Shown here: positions 40,518 through 49,236 of the stretch, one piece after another
Layout of the letters: every line of letters starts with the position of its first letter
How positions within the stretch are numbered: the stretch's first letter is position 1
Origin: Nocardia nova NBRC 15556
GTDB lineage: Bacteria; Actinomycetota; Actinomycetes; Mycobacteriales; Mycobacteriaceae
DNA: 50,867 nucleotides
Assembly (NCBI RefSeq): GCF_001613005.1
Contig: NZ_BDBN01000076.1
Location: 1 to 50,867, forward strand
Direction: 5' to 3'
Position numbers and translations under genes: made by a program
The notes under the pieces: generated by a model
Told to the model about the DNA's origin: nothing
The model's database searches: none
The model's input: the letters and a program-made list of their open reading frames with translations, nothing else

Positions 40518-43500
40518 TCAGCCGAGACGCGCCTCGATCGCCTCGATGATGCGCGGCCGCAGCTCGCGAGCGCTGATCACCGCGTCGACCGAGCCGACCT
40601 CGACGGCGCGGTGGATGTTGTGCACCCGGTCGAACTCGGCGGCGACCTCGCCCAGCTTCTCCGCGCGCACCTGCGAACGGACCTCGTCGAGTTCGGCGGA
40701 CAGCTCCGCGCGCTCGGTGCCCGACGCGTTCGCGACCCGCGACTCCAGTTCGCGCACCCGCGAATCCGAGGCGGTGCGGGTGTTGACGTCACCGGCGAAC
40801 ACCACGGCCGCGGCCGGGGCGCCACCGAGCACCGAGGCGAACGAACCCTCCAGCGCGAGCACGGTCATATTCGGGTTCAGCGCCTTCGAGAACACCACGA
40901 ACGCACCGCCGTGGTAGCGCGAGATCACGCAGAACACGATGGGCCCGCGGAAGTTCACGATCGCGCGGCCGATTTCGGCACCGTATTCGAGCTGCAGCTT
41001 GCGCATCGACTCCGGCGATCCGTCGAAGCCGGACAGATTCGCCAGCACCACCAGCGGGCGGTTGCCACTGGCCGCGTTGATCGCGCGAGCCGCCTTCTTC
41101 GACGACCGCGGGAACAGCGTGCCCGCGGTGTAGGTGTCGGGTCCGTCGGTGGAGGGGAAGCCGCGCCGCGGCACACCCCGCGATTCGATGCCCAGCAGGC
41201 AGACCGGGATACCACCCACATGCGCGTCCTGGACGACGGCGGTCTCCGCATCGGCCATACCCGCCCAGCGCTCCAGCACGGCGTGGTCCTGATCGGCCAG
41301 CGCCCGCATCACGGTGCGAATATCGAAGGGCTTCTTGCGATCCGGGTTCGCGGTCGCGGAGAAGATCTCGCCGACAGTCGTGAAATCGCTGTCCGGCACG
41401 TTGTGTGGGAACGTGCACACGTCGCGGTCGATCGGGTCGGTGGTCTGCGCGCGGCGCGGACCCTGCTCACCGGGAGCGATGTAGGTGTGGTCGTAGTGCG
41501 ACATCAGCACATCGCGGGCTCCGGCCAGATTCGGCGCCCAGTACTGCGCCTGACCGTTGGGGCCCATCACGCGGTCGTAGCCGCCGATGCCGAAGTTGTC
41601 CTCGGCCGACACACCGCCGGAGAAGTCCAGCGCCTGCTTACCGGTCAGCACCATCGCCGAATCCGGGGTCATCACGAGGATGCCCTTGGTGTGCATGAGC
41701 ATCGTCGCCTCGGCGTTCCAGTACGGCTGCGCGCCGACGTTGATGCCGGAGACCACGATGTTGATCTCGCCGCCGTCCTGGGTGAATTCGACGATGCGCT
41801 TGAGCGCCGCCGCCACCCAGTCCATGTTCTCGGTACCGGACTTCATCGAGATCCGGGCGCCGGAGGACAGCGCGTACCACTCGAGCGGCACCTGCATCTG
41901 CTCGGCCAGATCCAGCGCCGCGATCACCCGGCGGCACTCCGGCTCCGAGAGCGCGCCCAGCGACTTGGTCGGATCGCCGAGCAGCACCACCCGCGTGATG
42001 CCCTGCGGATGCCGGTCGGTCGGCGTGTTCACCACACCGGCGACCATCGCCGCGGTGTTGCGGCCCTTGGGCCGGTCGACCGGGACGAGGGTGTGCTCGG
42101 CGTCGAGATCGTATTCGGTGAAAGTGCCGAGCAGACCGGTCAATTCGTACGGGTACACGGTACCGCGGCCGGCGGCCCGCAGCACCTTCTGGCGGTACTC
42201 GTCGAGCGGTTCGACCGGATCGTCGGTGCGCTCGCCGACGGTGACCTCGGTGCTACCGGTGGCATCGAACCGGATGCGCACGACGAGCTTGACGAGCTCA
42301 CCGGTCTGCGCGTCGGGCTGGCGGGCGATGAGCAGGATCTCCTCCAGCCCGGCGCCCGCGGTGGCCGGTTCGACGCGACCGACGATGGTGTCCAGCTCGG
42401 CGCGGGTCACATCCAGCGGCGGCCAGATGTAGAGCACGATCCGGTTGGTGTGGAAGCGCTTGGCCGACGGGCGCCGCGACTGTGCCCGGCGGATCGAATC
42501 GACACAGGTCGCGACCGTGCTCTCGGCGGTCGGCAGCGACAGCAGCCGACCCTCGTGGTCACGCAGCGCGGTCAGGTCGCGCACCTGCGCGAAGGCGATC
42601 AACCGCTCGTCGGCGGGGTTCTCCTTCGCGACACCGCGGAACAGGTAGACCTCCTCGTCGGAGGACGGCAGCCGGGTGAGATCGAATTTGCGCAGGCGGC
42701 GCATCTGCATCCGCTCGGCGATATAGGGGTGCAGGCCGCGGATCAACCGCTCCTCGGCCAGACCGGTCGCCGACGGGCGGAAGGTGAAGTGGTGGTGCAT
42801 CACCGCGCCGTTGCTGCCCGCGACGGTGGCCGTGATCCGATTCACCTGGTTGGGCAGCGACCGGGCGCCGAGCACCTCCTGCAGGGCGGCGGCCATCGCG
42901 TCGAAGTCCTCCGGCTGGTTCTCCCAGCCGAGGTAGATGTCGGCCTCGATGGAGGCGGCGCCGCCGGCCAGTTCGGTGAGCCCGCTCAGCACCGTGTCGA
43001 GCGAGTCGAAACTAACGGCCGCGGAGACCAGATTCACACCGCGGCGTTCGGCGACCACGAAGGTGCAGCCGTCCACCTCCTGGGTGCGGACGTCGGTCAG
43101 GCCCTTGTTGCCGTAGTACCGCCGGGTCAGCACCTCGAGCATGACGGTGTTGTCGGGGTTGCCCCGCACCAGCCGCTGGGCCAGCAGGCGTACCAGCGGT
43201 TCGGTGCTGCGCACCATCTCGGCGATGCGATCGGCGCGGTCGGCGGCGTCCGGATGCGCGTCCAGATGGCTCAGATGCTTGCGGACCGTGGTGTAGACGC
43301 GCGCGCGGTTGCGGCGCAGCAGCGGCTGGCCGTACCAGGCGTAGACCACACCGCGGGTGATGTCGGCGATCACCGGGAAGCGCACCTGGGTCGCGGCCAC
43401 CAGCCGCTCCAGCGCCAGGCCCACCGGTTCCTGCAGCACCCGATCCGGCACCGGCTCGCCCAGCCATTCGCGCAGCAGCGTGGTGACGACGGTGACCGTG

Positions 43501-45971
43501 TCGGACGGGCGCTGCTGGGCGAGGAAGATCCGGAAGACCGCGGCCTCGAGTTCCGGGGTGCGCTCCAGGTCGGTGACGCCGTAGTGCGCGAGCGCCTTCG
43601 ACAGCTTGGCCCGGTAGGACTCCGGCAGTCCGGCCCGCTCGACGTCGAGACTCTGCAGATAGGTGTGGAAATATTCGCGGGCGCTGTGGACGTGGCCGTG
43701 GCCGGCGTCCTCGCCCCAGAACTGGCTCAGCTCGGCGAGATCGGTGAAGACCTCGATCAGTTCCAGTTCCTCGGCGAGCGGGCGGCGGCTGTCCGCGATC
43801 GCCGCGCGGCGCGCGGCCAGGTAGTCCGTCAGGACACGGCCGCCGTCGTGCGGGTCGACGTCGAAACCGAGCAGCAGCCCGCGCAGATCCTCCTGGCCGC
43901 GCACGGTGCGCTCGTGGGCCAGCACCTCGGTGGGCGCGGTGGGCAGGTCCAGTTCGACCGACTCGACCGCGGCGGCCTCGTCGGCCTGATCGTCGTCGGC
44001 GATCGGTTCCAGCCGCAGCAGCGGCGCGCCGGCCTCGACCTGCGAGCCGACCGAGACGCTGCACTCCTTGAGGCGCGCCCTGAACGGCGACCGCAGCACG
44101 GTCTCCATCTTCATCGACTCGAGGACCAGCACGGGCGCGCCCGCCTCGACCTCGTCGCCGACCTCGAGCGGCTTGGCGACGACCAGCGCGGGCGCGGGCG
44201 AGCGCACGACACCGCCTTCGTCACGGCTCACCCGATGCGTCACGCCGTCGACATCCACCACGTGGGTGGGGCCGTGCGTGCCGGTGACCAGCCGATACCG
44301 GGTGCCGTTGACCACGATCTGACCGGTGTGGCGGTCGAAACGCTCGAGATCGACGTCCGCGGTGGCGATCTCGCCGGCCGCCTCGATGCCGATCCGGAAT
44401 CGGTGCGCGCCGACTCGCGCGACCCGCAGGCGGTAGCTCGCGCCACGCAGCTTCAGATCCAGCGGGCGGCCGCTCTCGTGCTGCACCTGCGGGCGGCCAC
44501 CGGCGGCGGTGGACAGCAGCCGATGCCGCTCGGCCCGCTCCTCTTCCTCGTAGGCGTCGATGGCGGCGGCGGCCAAGGCGACCGCGGTGTGCCGCTGGGC
44601 CACCAATCGGCCCTCGCCGCGCACCCGGTCGATCCAGCCGGTGTCGGCGCTGGCGTCGATGACCTCGGGCTGGTCGAGCAGATCCAGGACGAAGCTCTTG
44701 TTGGTCGCGCCGCCCTCGATGATCACGCGGGTCTCGCCGACCGCGCGGCGCAGCCGGCCCAGGGCCTCTTCGCGATCGCGGCCGTAGGCGATGATCTTGG
44801 CGATCATCGAGTCGAAGTCGGCGGGGATGGTGTCGCCCTCGCTGACACCGGTGTCGACGCGGATACCCGGGCCGGCCGGCAGATCCAGCAGGGCGATGCG
44901 GCCCGGCGCCGGGGCGAAGTCGCGGTCGGGGTCCTCGGCGTTGAGGCGGGCCTCGATGGCGTGCCCGCGTTCGGCCGGCGGCTCACCCTCGAGCCGTCCG
45001 CCGGAGGCCACGTGCAACTGCGCCCGGACCAGGTCGAACCCGGTGGTGTACTCGGTGATCGGGTGCTCGACCTGCAGGCGGGTGTTGACCTCCAGGAAGG
45101 CGAACAACTCGTCGCCGGGGTGGTAGAGGAATTCGACGGTCGCCGCGCCGCGGTAACCGACCGCCACCGCGAGCCGCTCGGCCGAGGCCTTGAGATCGGC
45201 GACCTGTTCGGGCCGCAGCACCGGCGAGGCGGACTCCTCGATGACCTTCTGATTGCGCCGCTGCACCGAGCAGTCGCGCACGCCCAGCGCCCACGCGGTG
45301 CCCTGACCGTCGGCGATCACCTGAACCTCGACGTGGCGAGCGCCGGTGACCAGCCGCTCCAGGAAGACGACACCGCTGCCGAAGGCGCGGGCCGCTTCCT
45401 GGCTGGTGCGCTCGTAGGCGTCGACCAGTTCGGCTTCGTTGGTGATGACACGGATACCGCGACCACCGCCACCGGCGGTGGCCTTCAACATCAGCGGATA
45501 GCCGATGTCCTTGGCCGCCGCGATGGCGGCGTCCAGCGTCTCGACCGCACCGCGGCTCCAAGGCGCCACCGGCACCCCGACCTCTTCGGCGATCAGCTTC
45601 GCGCCGATCTTGTCGCCGAGTTTGCGCATGGCGTCCGGGCTCGGACCGATGAACGTGAGACCGATGTGATCGCACAGTTCCGCGAAGGCGGGATCCTCGG
45701 CGACGAAACCCCAGCCGACCCAGGCGGCGTCGGCCTTGGTCGCCACCAGCGCCTTCTCCAGCGCTTTCAGATCCAGGTAGGGGCGGGCGGAGGCCGGACC
45801 GAGGTCGTAGGCGATATCGGCCTCGCGCACGAACGTCGCGTTCCGGTCGACATCGGTGTACAGAGCGACGGTTTCGATCTGTCGCGCGGTCGCCGCGGCC
45901 AAATCTCGGACGGCGTGGATAAGGCGCATTGCGGCCTCACCCCGGTTCACGATGGCGATGCGGCTGAACAC
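40518..45971 (-). CDS. Single-chain multidomain acyl-CoA carboxylase (BC-BCCP-central-CT)
   Basis: The 1817-residue protein has a biotin carboxylase domain (about 1-450; ATP-grasp LKATAGGGGRGIRVI, EVNTRLQVEHPITEYTTG), a biotinyl domain with VLESMKMETVL (Lys about 621), and a central region (about 730-1300; MQMRRLRKFDLTRLPSSDEE). A carboxyltransferase region follows (about 1300-1800; LSSGARISMKSGTENMDW, VLANLSGFDGSPESM, FCVISRYHGGAFVVFSKALN). The layout is that of eukaryotic-type acetyl-CoA carboxylase rather than split AccA/AccD. The acyl substrate cannot be told from sequence. GTG 45971 follows AAAGGAG; the frame is open to 46007. Confidence 0.9.
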   Translation of the reverse strand: MFSRIAIVNRGEAAMRLIHAVRDLAAATARQIETVALYTDVDRNATFVREADIAYDLGPASARPYLDLKALEKALVATKADAAWVGWGFVAEDPAFAELCDHIGLTFIGPSPDAMRKLGDKIGAKLIAEEVGVPVAPWSRGAVETLDAAIAAAKDIGYPLMLKATAGGGGRGIRVITNEAELVDAYERTSQEAARAFGSGVVFLERLVTGARHVEVQVIADGQGTAWALGVRDCSVQRRNQKVIEESASPVLRPEQVADLKASAERLAVAVGYRGAATVEFLYHPGDELFAFLEVNTRLQVEHPITEYTTGFDLVRAQLHVASGGRLEGEPPAERGHAIEARLNAEDPDRDFAPAPGRIALLDLPAGPGIRVDTGVSEGDTIPADFDSMIAKIIAYGRDREEALGRLRRAVGETRVIIEGGATNKSFVLDLLDQPEVIDASADTGWIDRVRGEGRLVAQRHTAVALAAAAIDAYEEEERAERHRLLSTAAGGRPQVQHESGRPLDLKLRGASYRLRVARVGAHRFRIGIEAAGEIATADVDLERFDRHTGQIVVNGTRYRLVTGTHGPTHVVDVDGVTHRVSRDEGGVVRSPAPALVVAKPLEVGDEVEAGAPVLVLESMKMETVLRSPFRARLKECSVSVGSQVEAGAPLLRLEPIADDDQADEAAAVESVELDLPTAPTEVLAHERTVRGQEDLRGLLLGFDVDPHDGGRVLTDYLAARRAAIADSRRPLAEELELIEVFTDLAELSQFWGEDAGHGHVHSAREYFHTYLQSLDVERAGLPESYRAKLSKALAHYGVTDLERTPELEAAVFRIFLAQQRPSDTVTVVTTLLREWLGEPVPDRVLQEPVGLALERLVAATQVRFPVIADITRGVVYAWYGQPLLRRNRARVYTTVRKHLSHLDAHPDAADRADRIAEMVRSTEPLVRLLAQRLVRGNPDNTVMLEVLTRRYYGNKGLTDVRTQEVDGCTFVVAERRGVNLVSAAVSFDSLDTVLSGLTELAGGAASIEADIYLGWENQPEDFDAMAAALQEVLGARSLPNQVNRITATVAGSNGAVMHHHFTFRPSATGLAEERLIRGLHPYIAERMQMRRLRKFDLTRLPSSDEEVYLFRGVAKENPADERLIAFAQVRDLTALRDHEGRLLSLPTAESTVATCVDSIRRAQSRRPSAKRFHTNRIVLYIWPPLDVTRAELDTIVGRVEPATAGAGLEEILLIARQPDAQTGELVKLVVRIRFDATGSTEVTVGERTDDPVEPLDEYRQKVLRAAGRGTVYPYELTGLLGTFTEYDLDAEHTLVPVDRPKGRNTAAMVAGVVNTPTDRHPQGITRVVLLGDPTKSLGALSEPECRRVIAALDLAEQMQVPLEWYALSSGARISMKSGTENMDWVAAALKRIVEFTQDGGEINIVVSGINVGAQPYWNAEATMLMHTKGILVMTPDSAMVLTGKQALDFSGGVSAEDNFGIGGYDRVMGPNGQAQYWAPNLAGARDVLMSHYDHTYIAPGEQGPRRAQTTDPIDRDVCTFPHNVPDSDFTTVGEIFSATANPDRKKPFDIRTVMRALADQDHAVLERWAGMADAETAVVQDAHVGGIPVCLLGIESRGVPRRGFPSTDGPDTYTAGTLFPRSSKKAARAINAASGNRPLVVLANLSGFDGSPESMRKLQLEYGAEIGRAIVNFRGPIVFCVISRYHGGAFVVFSKALNPNMTVLALEGSFASVLGGAPAAAVVFAGDVNTRTASDSRVRELESRVANASGTERAELSAELDEVRSQVRAEKLGEVAAEFDRVHNIHRAVEVGSVDAVISARELRPRIIEAIEARLG

Positions 45972-46295
45972 TCGCCGACTCCTTTCCACAGCGTAGGCCC
46001 GGTGCATGGGCAGAATTCGAGGTATCGCGGCTCCGCGTAGTGTGCACCTTTATTCCACGAATGTGTACGCCGTGCAGGGTTACCCGCACGTATCGTGTGG
46101 GATCCCATACGAGTCGTCCGGCCGATTCCCGCCGAAGCGCGGTATCGAGACATGCGTGAGCGAGCGCCGGGTCGTATGACCCGGGCAACATCGAAGCAGA
46201 TCAGAGCATCAATCGACGTCGCCGCCCGCGGCCGTGACCGGCCTCGGATTGCGATTGGGCGGCGAATCGGCGACGACGCGGCGAATCAGCGGATC
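45972..46295. other. 324-nt region upstream of the carboxylase with palindromes
   Basis: No gene is seen. It contains a near-palindrome centred on TGGGATCCCA (46094-46111, one mismatched pair) and a small hairpin CCGGGTC/GACCCGG (46167-46184), which may be the terminator of the mca unit or operator sites of the carboxylase gene. Confidence 0.5.
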
Positions 46296-46679
46296 TCAGG
46301 AGGCCTTACCGGAGGCCGGCGGAGGGGTGGACGGACCCGAATCGCTGCGGCCGGATCCGTTGGCGGCGCCGTCGCGCGGCTGCTCCGCCCGATCGCCGCC
46401 TGCCGCATCGCCACCTGCCGCATCGTCACCATCACCGGCGACACCGTGTTCGGTGCCCTCGTCGGCTTCCTGGTCCGGTTCCGGATGTTCGCGGGAGAAA
46501 TCCGCGGGCAGCTTCTTGATGTGCTTGTTCATCGAGCGGATCAACAGCACCGTGCCGGCCAGCAGCACGAGGATGATCACCAGACCCAGCGGCGACGCCT
46601 TGCCGAATTCCGGACCGGTCGGGTTCGTGGTGGTGTTCTGGGCCAGCAGCGCGGTGTGCGCGTACAACATCGACATCAT
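46296..46679 (-). CDS. Small membrane protein (Rv1081c-like), function unknown
   Basis: The 127-residue product has one hydrophobic helix at about residues 30-50 (LGLVIILVLLAGTVLLIRSM), a basic MNKHIKKLPADF juxtamembrane stretch, and an acidic, Gly/Ala-rich disordered tail. It lies directly after mca, overlapping by 4 nt (ATGA), the same neighbour as in M. tuberculosis as I recall. The N-terminus is short and outside-facing or cleaved. No enzymatic motif is seen. Confidence 0.8.
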   Translation of the reverse strand: MMSMLYAHTALLAQNTTTNPTGPEFGKASPLGLVIILVLLAGTVLLIRSMNKHIKKLPADFSREHPEPDQEADEGTEHGVAGDGDDAAGGDAAGGDRAEQPRDGAANGSGRSDSGPSTPPPASGKAS

Positions 46680-47641
46680 CGAACGGTGCCCTCGACCGCC
46701 CGGTCGGCGACCATATCGTCGGCGACCATGTCATCTGCCTCCGCATCATCGGCGTCCCGGATTCCGGCGAACAGGTCGTTCTCCGGAATCGCGGTGCGCA
46801 CCCGGGTCCTGGCCAGTTCGAATTCCTCGGTCGGCCACAACCGCTGCTGCATCTCCAGCGGGATCGCGAAGAACATGCCGTTGGGGTCGATCTGTGTGGC
46901 GTGCGCGCGCAGGGCCTCGTCACGCTGCGGGAAGTACTTGCCGCAGTCGATCTGCGTGGTCACCCGCGACATCACATCGCCGTGTTCCTGGGCGGCCTTG
47001 CGGATGCGCTCCATCCAGTCGCGCATCGGGAACGGCTCCCCGATCCGGTCGTACTCGTCGGCGAAGGTCTCCAGCCGCTGCAGGCTGAAACCGTGGTTGT
47101 AGTAGAGCTTCAGCGGCGTCCACGGTTCGCCCGCGTCGGGGAAGCGCTCGGGGTCGCCGGCCGCCTCGAAGGCCGCCATCGACACCTTGTGGCACATGAT
47201 GTGGTCCGGATGCGGATAGCCACCGTTCTCGTCGTAGGTGGTCATCACGTGCGGCCTGAACTCGCGCACCACCCGCACCAGGGCCTCGGTGGCCTCTTCG
47301 AGCGGCACCAGCGCGAAACTGCCCTCGGGCAGCGGCGGCAGCGGATCTCCTTCGGGCAGACCGGAATCCACGAATCCCAGCCAGCGGTGCTGCACGCCCA
47401 GTGCCTTCGCGGCGGCCGCCATCTCCTCGCGGCGGACATCGTCGATGCGATCGAGAATGCCCGGCACATCCATCGCCGGATTGAGGATGGAGCCGCGCTC
47501 ACCCCCGGTCAGGCTCACGACCAGCACGTCGTCACCCTCCGCGGCATATTTCGCGGTGGTGGCGGCGCCCTTGCTCGACTCGTCGTCGGGGTGGGCGTGC
47601 ACCGCCATGAGGCGCAGCGGCCGATCGAAGCTGCCGCTCAC
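46676..47641 (-). CDS. mca: Mycothiol S-conjugate amidase
   Basis: Mca cleaves mycothiol S-conjugates so that the mercapturic acid can be exported, detoxifying electrophiles and antibiotics. The 321-residue LmbE-like enzyme has the zinc site motif AVHAHPDDE (about 13-21) and YPHPDH (about 140), plus LTGGERGSI and TYDENGGYPHPDH. Length and spacing fit Mca rather than MshB. GTG 47641 is the start. It overlaps the small membrane protein gene and is divergent from the DUF4307 gene. Confidence 0.94.
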   Translation of the reverse strand: MSGSFDRPLRLMAVHAHPDDESSKGAATTAKYAAEGDDVLVVSLTGGERGSILNPAMDVPGILDRIDDVRREEMAAAAKALGVQHRWLGFVDSGLPEGDPLPPLPEGSFALVPLEEATEALVRVVREFRPHVMTTYDENGGYPHPDHIMCHKVSMAAFEAAGDPERFPDAGEPWTPLKLYYNHGFSLQRLETFADEYDRIGEPFPMRDWMERIRKAAQEHGDVMSRVTTQIDCGKYFPQRDEALRAHATQIDPNGMFFAIPLEMQQRLWPTEEFELARTRVRTAIPENDLFAGIRDADDAEADDMVADDMVADRAVEGTVR

Positions 47642-47726
47642 TTCTCGTTCACCTCGTTGCTCACCGTTTCACCTCATAGCCGTCCGCCGTGCCCGAGCGG
47701 CACGCGGGTGTCCGAACTGCATTCCC

Positions 47727-47732
47727 TATAGT
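47727..47732 (+). promoter_or_regulatory. -10 element of the DUF4307 gene
   Basis: TATAGT, about 60 nt before the ATG at 47793, giving a leader of about 54 nt. This gene is leadered, unlike several neighbours. Confidence 0.4.
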
Positions 47733-47792
47733 TCCATCCGACGGTCTTTTGTTCCGACCTACCCCCTGATCGACCACGGGAGCAACCACATC

Positions 47793-48290
47793 ATGAGCGA
47801 GGCGGCACCGCAGTCCGACCGGACCGATCCGGACGGGCGCACCGCCGACGCCGCGACCGGGGCGACGGGAGCAGGCAACGATCGGGTGTCGAATCGTTAC
47901 GGAACCGGTCCCGTGCGCAACCTCCGCTGGGTTCCGATCGCACTCGGCATCGTGGTGGTGATACTCGGGCTGATCGTCGCCTATGTGGGTTATCGGCAGT
48001 ACGGTCCCAAGGATATCGAGCCCGACCAACTCGGCTACGACGTCGTCGACGATTCCACGCTGACCGTGCACTTCAAGCTGACCCGCAAGCATCCGGAGCA
48101 GCCGGTGGTGTGCCTGGTACGGGGCATGGACACCGAGGGCAGCGAGATCGGCCGCCGCGAGGTGCTGATCCCCGGCTCGGACAGCGGAACCGTCGAACTC
48201 ACCACCACGGTGCGGACCACCGCCCGGCCCGCCAACGGCAATATCTATGGGTGCAGCGATCAGGTACCGGCCTACCTGAAGGCCGGCTGA
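47793..48290 (+). CDS. DUF4307 single-pass membrane protein
   Basis: The 165-residue protein has a polar N-terminal segment ending NRYGTGPVRNLRWVPI, one membrane helix (about 48-68: IALGIVVVILGLIVAYVGY), and an extracytoplasmic domain with YDVVDDSTLTVHFKLTRKHP, VCLVRGMDTEGSEIGRREV and a late cysteine in IYGCSDQVP. These match the actinobacterial DUF4307 family found between mca and greA. The two conserved cysteines may form a disulfide. Function unknown. Confidence 0.88.
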   Translation: MSEAAPQSDRTDPDGRTADAATGATGAGNDRVSNRYGTGPVRNLRWVPIALGIVVVILGLIVAYVGYRQYGPKDIEPDQLGYDVVDDSTLTVHFKLTRKHPEQPVVCLVRGMDTEGSEIGRREVLIPGSDSGTVELTTTVRTTARPANGNIYGCSDQVPAYLKAG

Positions 48291-48335
48291 CACCCCCACA
48301 TTCAAGCCTTCTACCTGCACATATCCAATTCGTGC

Positions 48336-48377
48336 TAGAATGGCGCGAACACGGTTCCGAACGCTCGGAGCCGTGTT
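48336..48377 (+). promoter_or_regulatory. greA promoter and 5'-terminal hairpin
   Basis: An extended -10 (TGCTAGAAT; TAGAAT at 48336-48341) places the start near 48348. From there the transcript would fold at once: AACACGGTTCCGA (48348-48360) pairs with TCGGAGCCGTGTT (48365-48377), a 13-bp stem with one G-U pair and a 4-nt loop. The rest of the 190-nt leader reaches greA at 48566. Confidence 0.6.
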
Positions 48378-48565
48378 TGCTGCATTGACGGCCAGCGCTG
48401 CCGGTTCCCGGGCACACAATGCCCGCGCACCGTCGGGGTTCGAGGAACATCCCCCCGGATCGCTCTAGCCGTCGACTGTTGCTGTGCGCGGACACGTTCT
48501 CGCGCATGCGCGACGGGTATCACGGACCCCGGCACGCCGGGAACAACTACTAGGGAGTGATCGAG

Positions 48566-49060
48566 ATGACTGAGACGCAAGTGACCTGGCTCACACCGGA
48601 GTCGCATGAGAGGCTCAAGAGCGAACTCGACGCGCTCATTGCCAACCGTCCGGTCATCGCGGCCGAGATCAACGAACGCCGCGAAGAAGGCGACCTGAAG
48701 GAGAACGGCGGCTACCACGCCGCGCGCGAGGAGCAGGGTCAGCAGGAGGCCCGCATCCGTCAGCTGCAGGAGCTGCTGAACAACGCCAAGGTCGGCGTCG
48801 CGCCGACCAAATCCGGTGTGGCGCTTCCGGGTTCGGTGGTCAAGGTCTACTACGACGGCGACGAAACCGACACCGAGACCTTCCTGATCGCGACCCGCGA
48901 AGAGGGCCTGGGCCGATCGGACCTGGAGACCTACTCGCCGAGTTCCCCGCTCGGCGGCGCCCTGATCGACGCGAAGGTCGGCGAGACGCGCGAATACCGC
49001 CTGCCCAACGGCAACATGATGAAGGTGACCCTGGTCAGCGCGGAGCCGTACCACAGCTGA
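48566..49060 (+). CDS. greA: Transcription elongation factor GreA
   Basis: GreA rescues backtracked RNA polymerase by stimulating transcript cleavage. The 164-residue protein has the N-terminal coiled coil with the acidic tip NERREEGDLKENGGYHAARE (about 35-54) and a C-terminal FKBP-like domain with LPGSVVKVYYDGD, YSPSSPLGGALIDAKVGE and VTLVSAEPYHS. Identity with the M. tuberculosis protein looks very high. ATG 48566 has AGGGAG 8 nt upstream; an in-frame GTG at 48557 is less likely. Confidence 0.97.
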   Translation: MTETQVTWLTPESHERLKSELDALIANRPVIAAEINERREEGDLKENGGYHAAREEQGQQEARIRQLQELLNNAKVGVAPTKSGVALPGSVVKVYYDGDETDTETFLIATREEGLGRSDLETYSPSSPLGGALIDAKVGETREYRLPNGNMMKVTLVSAEPYHS

Positions 49061-49188
49061 CGGGAAGGTGTCGTCGATGGACGCGAGCAGCGGCGGTGAT
49101 ACCACCGCGGCTGCGTTGCGCGCGCTCCTCGGCAGATTCGGCCGGGTCGGCAGCAGCCCGGCCGGATACCTTATATAGCTCTACCCAC

Positions 49189-49224
49189 ACGAACGGCCGC
49201 ACCGATTCCGGTGCGGCCGTTCGT
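49189..49224. terminator. Bidirectional 16-bp terminator between greA and metB
   Basis: ACGAACGGCCGCACCG (49189-49204) pairs perfectly with CGGTGCGGCCGTTCGT (49209-49224) over a 4-nt loop. It lies between converging stops. CGTTTC follows on the plus strand. Confidence 0.85.
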
Positions 49225-49236
49225 CGTTTCCCTGCG

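Noticed and set aside
39537..46040. A 2167-residue open frame antisense to the carboxylase
   Set aside because: It is complementary to a long high-GC gene with strong third-position G/C bias, which leaves an antisense frame free of stops. Its translation is His/Arg/Gly/Val-rich with no domain pattern.
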